From positions 74,995,001-75,059,000 of the forward strand of contig OY755241.1 in NCBI GenBank assembly GCA_963576725.1: a stretch of 64,000 nucleotides of DNA. The letters are read 5' to 3'. Positions within the stretch are counted from its first letter, which is position 1. Each line of letters opens with the position of its first letter. Below are positions 32,658-43,099 of this stretch, in pieces. Both the position numbers and the translations under genes were made by a program. The notes beneath the pieces were generated by a model. That model was not told the DNA's origin, did not search any database, and saw only the letters and a list, made by a program, of their open reading frames with translations. The DNA comes from Azorinus chamasolen (lineage: Eukaryota > Mollusca > Bivalvia > Cardiida > Solecurtidae).

Positions 32658-32896
32658 GTATGGCCATGCATCTTTGTGATATTGTATTCTCGTGAAGAAA
32701 GCAAACACGCATTTTTAACAAAAGAATAACAAACTATTTATGTATGGTGCCTACAAAATTGACAGTCTAGCTGCTAATCATTTTGTCGGCTGCAAAGTTT
32801 GTCGTCTGCTTTAATTTATATTGCTTCATATGCGTTTTGTTAAAAAAATAGTCACAGTAACAAATAGATTGGATCCAGATGAGGCGCCGAGTTAAT

Positions 32897-34116
32897 TATG
32901 TCTCCCCCATATTTATATGGGGGAGACATATTGTTTTCGTGAGAGTTGTCTGTCTGTCTGTCTGTCTGTCCGTCACACTTTTTGTCCGGACGATAACTTC
33001 AATATGCCTGATGCCAGTTGATTGAAACTTCATATATGGAAAGAGCATAATGAGAGGAAGTGTCATGACAAAGTCCATAACTCTGGCTTCACTATTATAG
33101 GAGATATTGTCCCTTGTAAAAAAAATCACATTTTTTGTCCGGACGATAACTCCTATATGGCTCATGTCATTTGATTGAAACTTCATATATGGAAAGATCA
33201 TGACGAGAGGAAGTATCATGTACAAGGTCCATAACTCCTCCTATATGGCTGAGAACTTCAATATGCCTGATGCCAGTTGATTGAAACTTCATATATGGAA
33301 AGAGCATAATGAGAGGAAGTGTCATGCACAAGGTCCATAACTCTGGCTTCACTATTATAGGAGTTATTGCCCCTTGAAAAAATCATACTTTTTTGTCCGG
33401 ACGATAACTCCTATATGGCTCATGCCATTGGATTGAAACTTCATATATGAAAATATCATGACGAGAGGAGGTGTCATGCACAAGGTCCATAACTCTGGCT
33501 TCACTAATATTGGAGTAATTGCCCTTTGTAAAAATAAAATCACAATTTTTTGTTAAGACGATAACTCGTATATGGTACATGCCATTGGAGTGAAACTTTA
33601 TACATGGAAAGATCATAATAAGAGAAAGTGTCATGCATAAAATGCTTAACTTGGACTTCAATAAATGTAGAGTTATTGCCCCTTGTACATTTGTTTAATG
33701 CTTTTTTGTACGGACGCTAACTCCTACATGGCTCTTGCCATCGTATTGAAACTTCATACATGGAGAGAGCATGATGAGAGAAAGTTTCATGAACAAGGGC
33801 GGTAACTCTTGCTTCAGTACTTTTGGAGTAATTGCCCTTTGTTACATTTTTGGCTGATCAATAACTCTTGTTCGACTGATGCTATTGGAATGACATTTTA
33901 TTTATGGAAAAGGCATGATGAAAGTAAGTGTCATGCAGATGGGTCATAACTCTGGTATCAATATTTTTGGAGTTATTAGCTGTTACCATTTTGTTTGGAA
34001 AGTGCATAATGAGGGGAAGTATCATTCATCAGGTCCATACCATTTTTAGTGATTTCCCTTTACATATTGTTTTTATTAGAGGGGAGACATCCGTTTTTGT
34101 GACAAAAACCTCTAGT
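32897..34116 (+). mobile_element. Pearl/Helentron-like element with about 155-bp tandem units, copy 3
   Basis: An intact 5' hairpin, TATGTCTCCCCCATATTTAT with its partner ATATGGGGGAGACATA, leads into TTG and (GTCT)n with GTCC at 32947-32971. About seven units follow, one of them broken by an internal duplication at 33235-33300. The 3' end has TTTTTGTGACAAAAA and CCTCTAGT. It lies 240 bp right of exon c in the same orientation as copies 1 and 2. Confidence 0.82.
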
Positions 34117-34327
34117 TTGATTTTAGTTATCTAAATTGATATTTGACATTAAGGATTCCAAATATTGGGCACTACTTCAGAAAAAGCTGTCTACATTTAA
34201 CTACTAAAAAGCTTTCTACAGCTTTCAAGATTAAAACATCACGCCATCGCAATTGACGGTTGGTAAACGTTTAAACCGTAAACCTTATTCTGTCAGTTGC
34301 GTCTTGAATATTTGTATGTGTATGTTT

Positions 34328-34370
34328 GGATCTGAATGAGACGCCGTGGAACTCTCATCAGGATCTGTGT
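34328..34370. repeat. Palindrome of the GAGACGCCGAGTAACTCGG family, diverged
   Basis: GGATCTGAATGAGACGCCG ... GGAACTCTCATCAGGATC, with the centre partly lost. Confidence 0.5.
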
Positions 34371-34496
34371 AACACTCACTCAATACTGTCTCAAAATAGT
34401 GTTCCAAACAAACTTTCAATAGACCAGAGTCAATATTGTAAACAATATATTGAATAAATTGTAATAGAAATTTTTCTTCTGATAGTTCTGAAAGTA

Positions 34497-34690
34497 GGAG
34501 ATCCTTCGAAAGCAAAAGCAACAATGCAAGAAGAGAAAATTGCAGATCGGGTTTATTGAGTCTGTTCATGAGCAGTTATTAAAAGTGCAACACTACTTAC
34601 CGGCTTAAGCGGTAATCAATTTTCATAACTATTAATATCAAAACTTATGATCCTAAAGGACTAGAAAATATAACACTTATACCAGACAGA
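34497..34690 (-). repeat. LTR-like dispersed unit, truncated copy
   Basis: Minus-strand copy of 30214-30482 (GGAGATCCTTCGAAAGCAAA, AAGAGAAAATTGCAGA, TGAGTCTGTTCATGAGCAG, CCGGCTTAAGCGGTA). The far end with GGCGGCCGTAAA is missing, and the GGGGGCGTG block is deleted. Confidence 0.6.
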
Positions 34691-34702
34691 GACATGCTAC
34701 AT

Positions 34703-34769
34703 GTAACAGAGTAGAGCCAGACCAGACGACTCCTGTAGGAGCGGTTTGATCAGCGTCTGCTCTGTTTGC
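34703..34769. repeat. Hairpin unit of the GCAAACAG palindrome family, in intron
   Basis: GTAACAGAGTAGAGCCAGAC pairs with TTGATCAGCGTCTGCTCTGT. Confidence 0.65.
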
Positions 34770-35105
34770 TTATGACATGATAAAGATCGGTTTCTACAGT
34801 TTCTGCCAGGTAAAACTCTTCCCATGCGCGTTATGTCATTATATAACCCCAGATCACTGACATTAATATATTCATTAATAATTTTCCATGTACAGTAAAC
34901 CCCATCTCAAATGGATATTCAATTTAGTATAAATATCGGTCTTGGAGACAGATGCCAGCTTAATGCATGACCTTTGCCCTGCATTAAGCAGCTACCTGCC
35001 TAAAAGTATTTAAATTCTTCTTTCTTAGAATTCCAGTTTGGAGGGGTTTTATTGTGTATTCATTAGGTAACTTGTTAATTGTTTCTTGTGTTCATCATGC
35101 TTTAG

Positions 35106-35282
35106 GGGTGTCGGAGGGTGACCTGGTTGCCATATCTGTACATAACTACTTGAATCATAAGAAGGAGACAGACCTGTCTGGTTTGTATGACAAGATAGAA
35201 CACACGGCAGGCATGCAAACTGGGTCTCTGTTGCTGAGGAATTCAACCATGTATGATGCATTCACACTGATCTTCGTCAAAG
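35106..35282 (+). CDS. CEMIP: CEMIP/TMEM2-like gene, exon d (end of ILEI-like domain)
   Basis: Acceptor CATGCTTTAG, donor AAAG|GTTTGT; phase 1 in, phase 1 out, 177 nt. It encodes SEGDLVAISVHN (the EGDIV-IAVHD strand of ILEI domains), LYDKIEHTAGMQTGSLLLRN and DAFTLIFVKG. The last closes the domain, where family members have a Leu-Gly-Ser turn and a W-FL-VKG strand. Together with exon c this gives one complete ILEI-like domain of about 110 residues, which separates CEMIP/TMEM2 from other G8 proteins such as fibrocystins. Confidence 0.9.
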
Positions 35283-35379
35283 GTTTGTATTGTCCCAATT
35301 CGAATCCCTGGAATATACCAGAAATCTGTCTTTAGAGGCCATTAAAAATTGTATAATTATTTGTATGTAAGGTAGGGTG

Positions 35380-35530
35380 TAGCTTAATACAAATCAAATG
35401 TAAAGCAGAAAGCTACTAGAGAAGCTTTGTGCATTAGTTATGCCCTGCATTAAACAACCACCTGCTTTTTAAAACTCCTATGTTCAATAAAAGAATGGCT
35501 GCTTATGAAAGGTTCTGCTACACGTGCACT
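35380..35530. repeat. Tc1-type MITE copy, diverged
   Basis: TAGGGTGTAGCTTAATAC ... GCATTAAACAACCACCTGC with an AAGCTACTAGAGAAGCTTTG centre, then TATGAAAGGTTCTGCTAC near 35510. It has the core palindrome of the 61417-61615 family with eroded ends. Confidence 0.5.
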
Positions 35531-35724
35531 CGAAGCGACTCTTGTCTGCAGACACTAGTTTCGTGACGTTTTGTCTTATTTTACGCTTCTAAAAGTTAAG
35601 GTCTAACATCTTGTCTTTGTTTTCGACGAGTTTGATTTAGTTTTAGTTTAACGCCCCTGCAACACCTATTGGCTAACATGCTGTTAGTGTTGAGCAGGCA
35701 AGGAACAGTTCTATGAAGGTCGTG

Positions 35725-36120
35725 CATGTACATATCAGCGTGTATGCACATATGAGCGTGTATGTACATATGGGCGTGCATGTACATATGATCGTGCATG
35801 TAAATATATGTAAGTATGTATGTACATATGAGCGTGTATGTACATAAGAGAGTGTATGTGCATGTGAGCGTGTATGTACATGTGAGCGTGTATGTATATG
35901 TGAGCGTGTATGTATATGTAAGCGTGTTTGTACATGTAAGCGTGTATGTACATAAGAGCGCGTATGTAAATGTGCACGTGTATGTACATACGAGCGTGTA
36001 TGAACAAAATCGTGTATGTACATGTGAGCGTGTATGTACATGTGAGCGTGTATGAACAAGATCGTGTTTGTACATGTGAGCGTGTATGTACATGTGAGCG
36101 TGTATGTATATGTGAGCGTG
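35725..36120 (+). repeat. 18-bp minisatellite (GTGTATGTACATGTGAGC)n
   Basis: About twenty degenerate 18-bp units. Because 18 is a multiple of three, long frames stay open on both strands (up to 165 codons, made of VYVHVS- or HTRSYV-type repeats). There is no start context, splice site or conservation to support a protein. It sits in the intron between exons d and e. Confidence 0.88.
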
Positions 36121-36363
36121 GACGTTATTTGTGCTTTTGATGTTGCTGGTGACATTTATGTGTCACTTCCAAATTTCCTGCCCGATTCTGATCTTTTATT
36201 GATTGCCTTACGCTACAGTCGTACTGGCAGATTTGTTTACATTTTGCCCCAAAAGTTCACTCAGTGTAACAAGCGGTGTGGTTTCGGATGAGGCGCAGAA
36301 TCACTATACATCTAATCCGGATTTTATCAAAATTATCTGCTAACGTGTAAATGATATTGGCTC

Positions 36364-36576
36364 ATGTTTGGAGGAAACAATCTGCTTGGTCTACTCGACA
36401 TATTTCGAAACTTCGATAGAAAGGCACCATGTGTTCAGACTGCAACCAATGACACGCCATTTTATCTACCGCAACACCCATGGTTTTCTGCAGTAAATAA
36501 ATGGTTTATCGACAATTCATGTTTTTTCCACATTTTCGAAAACACGACACTAAATGACATTTATCAGCCAGCTTAG
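36364..36576 (+). other. Unrecognised open frame in intron
   Basis: Seventy codons (MFGGNNLLGLLDIFRNFD ...) without recognised domain or splice support. It could be part of a transposon remnant. I do not include it in the host gene, because exons d and e already join in phase. Confidence 0.15.
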
Positions 36577-36640
36577 AACGTTTCTAAAATATTTAAGCTC
36601 ATTTTTTACAATGTGAATACATGTACAAGTACGACTTTAA

Positions 36641-36872
36641 ATCTTTTGGCGCCAAATTTAAAACTGTCGTCTGAATAATAATTTCATATTAAATATAATT
36701 CTAAACTAAATAATAAAGATATGTTAGTAAAACATTTGTTTTTAAAACCCTGTATGCTTGGGCTAAAATAATACAGAAAACAGTGAAGTCCCAGGTCAGA
36801 TGCCGCCTTGAATCTGACCTGGGACTGCACTGTTTTCAATGGTGCCAACAGGCGGTATTGGCGCCAGAAGAG
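36641..36872. mobile_element. Second TTAA-flanked MITE family (GGCGCC ends), copy 1
   Basis: TTAA (36637-36640) then ATCTTTTGGCGCCAAAT, ending TTGGCGCCAGAAGAG then TTAA (36873-36876). The internal hairpin is CAGTGAAGTCCCAGGTCAGA with partner TCTGACCTGGGACTGCACTG. It has the same overall plan as the CCCTTTCCCT family (TTAA ends, off-centre hairpin) but unrelated sequence. Sister copy at 44776-44993. Confidence 0.78.
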
Positions 36873-37274
36873 TTAATCAAATACAGTAGTCAAACAAATA
36901 AAGATGCTTGCGAAAGATAACACTTTTTACGCATTTTATTTATAATAAGCTAATTTATGATACTCCTCCATTTTAAAGCGACCACTTTGAGAACCAGACT
37001 TTTTATGGTCACTTTAGTTTCATTTTGCTGAATGGTAGAACCACTCTCTATCGACCACATACTAATTAACATAGATTAAAATAGCTGCTTCTTGCTGCAG
37101 AACGAAATTAATGCAAAGGCTTCTGCATTAAGCTACCACCTATCTTAAACACAAAAATAAATCTCTCTTTTGACGATAGTTATAGAGAGGTGTTTATTGC
37201 ATATACTGGACATTTTTGTTTATTTCCGAAGAGAACAGATTGAACATTTAACATTTTCTCACCCATTGATACAG

Positions 37275-37490
37275 GAGGAACCTACCGCCAAGACCACTCT
37301 GTGATACTACAGTATCAGTCTCCAGGCCGCGCCATTGCCTCGCTAGAATACAAAGGTCAAAAGGTCACATCAGAGTCTGTCGTATCCTACCGAAAGTCAC
37401 ACTTGTCCTCGATAGACCTCAGAATACTGTCACCGGAAGTAGGGTATCCCGAAATACAAGTGCTTGATGACGTCACTTCTTGGGAAGCAG
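37275..37490 (+). CDS. CEMIP: CEMIP/TMEM2-like gene, exon e
   Basis: Acceptor TGATACAG, donor GCAG|GTATAG; phase 1 in, phase 1 out, 216 nt. It begins GTYRQDHSVILQYQSPG and ends EIQVLDDVTSWEAG, which corresponds to the L-DDV-SW-PGD approach to the GD-IVIASTDY block. Between the ILEI domain and this point human CEMIP has a considerably longer stretch, so the mollusc protein is either shorter here or another in-phase exon is missed. A mobile element starts only 7 bp after the donor. Confidence 0.85.
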
Positions 37491-37496
37491 GTATAG

Positions 37497-39623
37497 TTTT
37501 TATACGCCCACCTAATAAAGGTGGTCGTATATTGGCGTGGCCATGTCCGTCCGTCCGTTCGTTCGTTTGTTCGTTCGTTCGTCCGTCAACATTTTGTTTG
37601 TCCGCAGTTTTCTCGGAAAACTGTTTGACAGATATTAATGAAACTTCGCACCAATGTTTAATGTATCAAGATCTGAAGCTGAGTTGATTCTGAGGTTCAT
37701 TTGATTTTTATGCCCCCAAAGGCGGGCATATAGTAATCGCATTGTCCGTCCTTCCGTCTGTCCGTCTGTCCGTCTGTCCATCTGTCCGTCCGTCCGTCTG
37801 TCCTTCCGTCCCAAATTCGTGTCCGGTCTGTAACTTCTTCATCTATCAATGGATTTCAATATGACTTGCCACAAATGTTCATCAGACAGAGACGATGTGT
37901 CGCGTTTAACTTCCAGGTCCATGGGTCAAAGGTCAAGGTCACAGGGTGCAATTACTTTGTCACAAATTTCGTGTCCGGTCTGTAACTTCTTTATCTATCA
38001 ATGGATTCCAATATGACTTGCCACAAATGTTCACCACACAAAGACAATGTGTCGCGTTTAACTCCCAGGTCCATGGGTCAAAGGTCAAGGTCACAGGGTA
38101 CAATTACTTTGTAACAAATTTCGTGTCTGGCCTGTAACTTCTTTATCTATCAATGGATTTCAATATAACTTGGCACAAATGTTCACCACACAAAGACGAT
38201 GTGTCGCTTTCAACTCCCAGGTCCATAGGTCAATTACTTGTTTATCTGTGAATGGATTTCAAAGGAACCTGGCACAAATGTTCACCACACAAAGACGATG
38301 TGTCAAATCCCTGGTCCATGGGTCAAAGGTCAAGGCCACAGGGTACAATTATTGGGGGCATTTGTCACGTGACAGTGATATCTCTTGTTCGTTTCAGAGT
38401 TATGGCCCTTGCCCTTAAAAAATGCAAATAGTTTGTCCGCTGTTTTCTGGGAAAACTGAATGAGAGATATTAATGAAACTTCACACAAATGTTTAATGCA
38501 TCAAGATCTGAAGTCGATTCTGATGTTCATTTGATTTGTCGTTTCGGAGTTATGGCCCTTTTACTTAAAAATAATGTAAATACATGCAAATAGTTTGTCC
38601 GCTGTTTTCTGGGAAAACTATTTGAGAGATATTAATGAAACTTCACACAAATGTTTAATGCATCAAGATCTGAAGCTGAGTTGATTCTGAGGATCATTTC
38701 ATTTTTCGTTTCAGAGTTATGGTCCTTGTCCTTAAAAATTAATGCAAATACATGCAAATAGTTTGTCCGCTGTTTTCTGGGAAACTATTTGAGAGATATT
38801 AATGAAACTTCACACAAATGTTTAATGCATCAAGATCTGAAGCTGAGTCGATTCTGAGGTTCATTTGGTTTTTAGTTTAAGAGTTATGGCCCTTTTACTT
38901 AAAAAATAATGCAAATATATGCATATAGTTTGTCCGCTGTTTTCTGGGAAAACTGTTTGACAGATATTAATGAAACTTCACACACATGTTTAATGCATCA
39001 AGACCTGAAGCTAAGTCAATTCTGAGGTTCATTGGATTTGCCGTTTTGGAGTTATGGCCCTTGCACTTAAAAGAAATAATGCAAATCTATGCAAATATAT
39101 ATGAGTATGGCCATATCTTTTTCATTTGAAATGATATTTACTTCAATATTTTGTATATGGTTAAACCTTAATATGAATTTTCACATATATTGCGGGGTTT
39201 TTGGTAAGTCATTTTATTCTAAAGTTATGGTCCTTGAACTTTGTGTGTTCGTTGCTTTGTTTGTCGGTCAGCTTTTAGTTTGTCTCTTGTTTTCTGGGAA
39301 AACTATTAAAATGATATAAATGAAACTTCACAGAAATGTTTTAAGCAACAAAATCTGAAGCTGAGTTTATTTTGAGGTTCATTCAGTTTGTCTTTACAGA
39401 GTTATGGCCGTTGCACTTTTCAAAACTCTGCAAATATGAGGATTAGCTGTAACTTTTTTATTTAATAAGATATTCACTTCAATTTTTATTAAAAATAGTA
39501 TCACCTTAATATGGAAATCAAGATCTGAAGCACAGATTAGAAAATGTCAACACTTATAAGGCATGTTGAATCAGAGAAAGATTGCAAGTGGGCGTATTAT
39601 GTACCGTATGCGGTACTCTTGTT
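37497..39623 (+). mobile_element. Pearl/Helentron-like element with about 162-168-bp units (TATACGCCCACC family)
   Basis: The 5' hairpin is TATACGCCCACCT with AGGTGGTCGTATA, then TTGG and (GTCC/GTTC)n at 37543-37586. TTTGTCCGCTGTTTTCTGGG recurs at 38431, 38593, 38761 and 38928. Units also carry ATGAAACTTCACACAAATG and GAGTTATGGCCCTTG. The 3' end is the hairpin GTACCGTATGCGGTAC followed by TCTTGT (39608-39620). A different element (37708-38384) is inserted in the first unit. It starts right after exon e. Confidence 0.8.
37708..38384 (+). mobile_element. Nested pearl/Helentron-like element (ATGCCCCC family, about 151-bp units)
   Basis: Inserted inside a TGATTTTTCGTTTCAGAG word of the host element. 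The 5' hairpin ATGCCCCCAAAGGCGGGCAT is followed by a (GTCCGTCT)n tract. Unit starts TCGTGTCYGG occur at 37818, 37969 and 38121 (periods 151-152), with AAATGTTCACCACACAAAGA and GGTCAAAGGTCAAGGTCACA. The end is GGGGGCATTTGTCACGTGAC then ATATCTCTTGT. The surrounding unit resumes with TCGTTTCAGAG. Confidence 0.8.
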
Positions 39624-40330
39624 ATTAAGAGGTTAGGAAGAAATGAGTAAGACTCATTGTGATGTGTGTAAGCCTACTTCTGCCAGATTCCACGAACATG
39701 TTTTTGTCAGTGCTGTGACACTTACAGCAAGTTGTGAGGTACACGTGTTTAATAATGTCGCTAATGATTATTCCTGTAAGAAATCATTGGCACGGTAAAT
39801 GTTGTTGTCCTTTAAATAGAAATAAATCGATTAAAGTCCAAGTATATTTTCCATATAAAATATTAAAAAGGGCGATTTGTTCCAAAAAATGCTTCAAATC
39901 AATACAAACAAGTCGCGATGCTCGGAAACTATTTCATGTTGAAGGATAGTTTAAATATGTCCAGTTGCTTGTATTGTTTCAATTCTAATATCTCTTTTCT
40001 TGTTTGATTGCACTAGCTGATAGATAACACGATGTCGACCATTTCCAATACAAGACATCATGTGTAGCCGTCTGATAGCTGCATTGGCGTGGAAATTTAC
40101 ATATATAATAATAGGATTTTAAGTGGCTGAGAGTTTGTACAGGTTTTTATGAGTGATACCTTATGTAAGCTGTAGAATCAGGTCAAAGATGTATCATAAT
40201 CGGATCTTTGTCTACTCCGTTTACAAATATGTTTACCCATTCCCTCATATTGACGCCTTTTGACACATCTGCAAAAGTCGTGTTTTGAAACCATTGTGGT
40301 AAATAAATAGAGTATTTGCTCCATAGGAGT
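39624..40330. other. Non-genic stretch
   Basis: No supported gene. A degenerate MITE piece (GAATCAGGTCAAAGATGTATC ... GGATCTTTGTCTACTCCG, TTTACCCATTCCCTCATATT) occurs at 40165-40270. Confidence 0.4.
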
Positions 40331-40332
40331 AT

Positions 40333-40410
40333 TATTATTATACCACATTTATATAGCGCTCTTTTCACACAGGATATGTGCGTTCAAAAGCGCTTCATAT
40401 AGATACATTT
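40333..40410. repeat. Left part of a split dispersed repeat (TATAGCGCT ... AGCGCTT)
   Basis: TATATAGCGCTCTTTTCACA ... AAAAGCGCTTCATATA is a short inverted repeat that in many marine genomes precedes a GCGTTTTCAGAG...TTTTGAAA...TTCCAGAGTTTCGG block. Here that block is 2.5 kb away at 42963-43085, with other elements between them. Confidence 0.4.
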
Positions 40411-40721
40411 TATATACAAAACAGGGTATATTCAATGTGTAATTATAGAACATTTAAAATAAAACATATTTAATACTTATATATAGATAAGAATAATAAT
40501 AAAAAAATAATTTATTTAGAACATAGGTAAAACAATTTCGTTCTTTCCGTAAGTTTATCTGTCTGTGTCATTTTATGCTCTTTTATATTGTGTCAGCGCA
40601 CTCACATCATAAAAAAACAAATTTGAATGTAACATTCTATGCACAGTGCCAGTACGTCACAGACTTTTGACCCAGACCCAACAGAATTGGGTACATTTTT
40701 TAGCATACAACACTACACATA

Positions 40722-42096
40722 CAAGAGGGCCATGAGGCCCTGAAGCGCTCACCTGAGATAACCCAAGGGGCGGGGCCATTTTTGACCACAAGAAATCATT
40801 TGTACAACCTTGGTAGAACCACAAGGCAAAGCAATATGTCATTAATTTAAGGTCTAAGCCTTATGGTTTCAAAGAAAAATAATATTTTATACTTTTCCCA
40901 TGGAAAACTGATAAGCCCTGAGGCAGGGCCAAGTTTCGCCCAGTGGTCAGGGTCGTAAGTTGAATATTATTGGCAGAGAACAACAAGCCACAGCTACATA
41001 TTTGTAGAGGACCATTAGATCATGTTACATACCAAACATAAAAGGTCCAGGCCTTACAGTTTCAGTATATTTTTAATGATTTTCCTATGAAAAACTGATA
41101 GTCCCTTGGGCGGGGCTAATTTTGGTCTGGGGGTCATAATTTGAACAATCTTTGTAGAGGACCATATGATCATGCTACATACCAAATATGAAAGGTCTAG
41201 GCCTTACAGTTTCAGAGAAGAAGATTCTTAAAGAGTTTCCTATAAAAAACTGATAAGCCCTTGGGCGGGGCCATTTTTGGACCGGGGTCATAATTTGAGT
41301 AACCTTGTAGAGGACCATAAGATCATGCTACTTACCAAATATCAAAGGTCTAGGCCTTACAGTTTCAGAGAAGAAGACTTTTAAAGGTTTTCCTATTAAA
41401 ACTGATAAGCTCTTGGGCGGGGCCATTTTTGGCGCGGGGTCATAATTTGAACAATCTTTGTAGAGGACCATAAGATCATGCTACATAACAAATATCAAAG
41501 GTCTAGGCCTTACAGCTTCAGAGAAGAAGATGTTTAAAGATTTGCCTATGAAAAACTGATAAGCCCTTGGGCGGGGGGTCATAATTTGAACAACCTTTGT
41601 AGAGGACCATAAGATCATGCTACATAACAAATATCAAAGGTCTAGGCCTTACAGCTTCAGAGAAGAAGATGTTTAAAGATTTGCCTATGAAAAACTGATA
41701 AGCCCTTGGGCGGGGCCATTTTTGGCCCGGGGGTCATAATTTGAACAACCTTTGTAGAGGACCATAAGACCATGCTACATACCAAATATCAATGGTCTAG
41801 ACCTTACAGTTTCAGAGAAGAAGATTTTTAAAGATTTTTCTATGAAAAACTGATAAGCCCTTGGGCGGGGCCATTTGTGGCCGGGGGTCATAATGTGAAC
41901 ACTGTTTCATCCCCCCTAGCCACTGATGCTTCTGACAAAATTTCGTTAAATTCGGGTCAGCAGTTTCAGAGATGTCATTTGAAAATGTGGACGGACGACA
42001 GACGCTGGAAGCCGGACACCGGACGACGGACACCGGACGACGGACACATCGCGGTCACAATAGCTCATCCTGAGCCTTCGGCTCAGGTGAGCTAAA
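40722..42096 (-). mobile_element. Pearl/Helentron-like element with about 153-bp units, minus orientation
   Basis: On the minus strand the 5' end is a hairpin (AGCTCACCTGAGCC with GGCTCAGGATGAGCT), then ATTG and a (GTCCGTC)n tract at 42000-42045. ACTGATAAGC recurs at 41249, 41402, 41555, 41694 and 41849 (mostly 152-155 bp; one unit is shorter). Each unit has TTTGATATTTGGTATGTAGC and TTCAAATTATGACCCC. The 3' end is the hairpin GGGCCTCATGGCCC followed by TCTTGT at 40722. It has the same end structure as the plus-strand families but other sequence. Confidence 0.8.
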
Positions 42097-42962
42097 AATA
42101 TTGCTGGAAAATTGGGTAACAGAAGAGATCAATTTGAAGTTCATGCATATAAACTAAGTAATACAAATAAACAACTGTAATATATGCGCAATATGCAACC
42201 CCCCAGTCAAACACTATTCGACCCGCCAAGGCAATGAGGGAGCACACAAGGGATAATCCGTATTTTAACGGAGTTGTAATAGGGTATATGTCCTATTATG
42301 GGAACCCGAAAAGCCCAGCCAAAGTAAAACTAAAGAGGGTATCCCGTATACCGTTCCTACAACATATCCCACCGGCTGCAATGGAACGGATTCATATTGG
42401 ACAAATCGAGATTGACTGAGACACGCGATGCTGCATCGGACCGTACATGCTTCACCTGCCCACTGCCCATATATTACACGACACAGTTCACTGGTAAGCA
42501 AAAATAAGGAAACTGGGTTTGCTTAACAGGAATCCCTGGCACTGGTTGAGGGCAGGGTAGCAAGTCATGCCAGCAAGACTCCCAATGTACCAGTGGGAAT
42601 AGGGATGCACTGTTCCACTACGGTGCTCTCTCCGGCATTGGAACTGGAGTTACCAGAGGTATCAAGCATATAGGGATGCCCCGTTTGACAACAGCACCCC
42701 CTCGGAATCCAACTCCTAGACAGCGGAATCCGGCTGACACAACACACGTACAACAGCAAGGGGATTCCTTAGAAGTCCATAAAAAAATATGGTTGATATC
42801 TTTTTTGTTCGTTTATCTAATTATTTCTTCTACATTTGTTTGAGGGGGTTAAAAAAAGTTCCACAGTCATAGGCAAGTGGCAGGATCAACACGCTGTGGC
42901 TAATGCAGCAGTTATGATAACCGACAATTAGTAGCTACGCTTTCTAAACTGCCCTAATAATA
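42097..42962. other. Unexplained, less AT-rich segment
   Basis: Composition differs from neighbours (for example ACCCGAAAAGCCCAGCC, CAGCACCCCCTCGG). Open frames exist on both strands, including plus-strand MREHTRDNPYFNGVVIGYMS at 42234 and a plus frame at 42540-42670 (ALVEGRVASHASKTPNVPVG). They look protein-like and may be a transposon ORF fragment. I recognise no family. Confidence 0.3.
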
Positions 42963-43088
42963 ATTGTTGAAGAAATGCGTTTTCAGAGATCTTTTGAAAC
43001 ATGCCAGTGAGCTTGCATCTCTAATGCCTGATGGTAGAGCATTCCAGAGTTTCGGAGCTGCATGCATGAAACTCTCACCGTATTTTAC
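42963..43088 (+). repeat. Right part of a split dispersed repeat
   Basis: AATGCGTTTTCAGAGATC, TTTTGAAACATGCCAGTGAG, GATGGTAGAGCATTCCAGAG and TTTCGGAGCTGCATG form a phrase I associate with a repeat that is common in invertebrate genomes. It is immediately followed on the other strand by LINE coding sequence. Confidence 0.4.
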
Positions 43089-43099
43089 CTCAGGTTTCT

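Noticed and set aside
32456..32704. 82-codon minus-strand frame
   Set aside because: It is antisense to exon c of the CEMIP-like gene, which has correct splice signals and phase.
35596..36291. 165-codon and 160-codon frames over the 18-bp minisatellite
   Set aside because: Period divisible by three keeps all frames open; no splice or start evidence, and both strands are equally open.
36052..36291. Extra exon of the CEMIP-like gene between exons d and e
   Set aside because: The frame starts in the minisatellite, lacks a good donor, and exons d and e already join in phase with family-like sequence on both sides.
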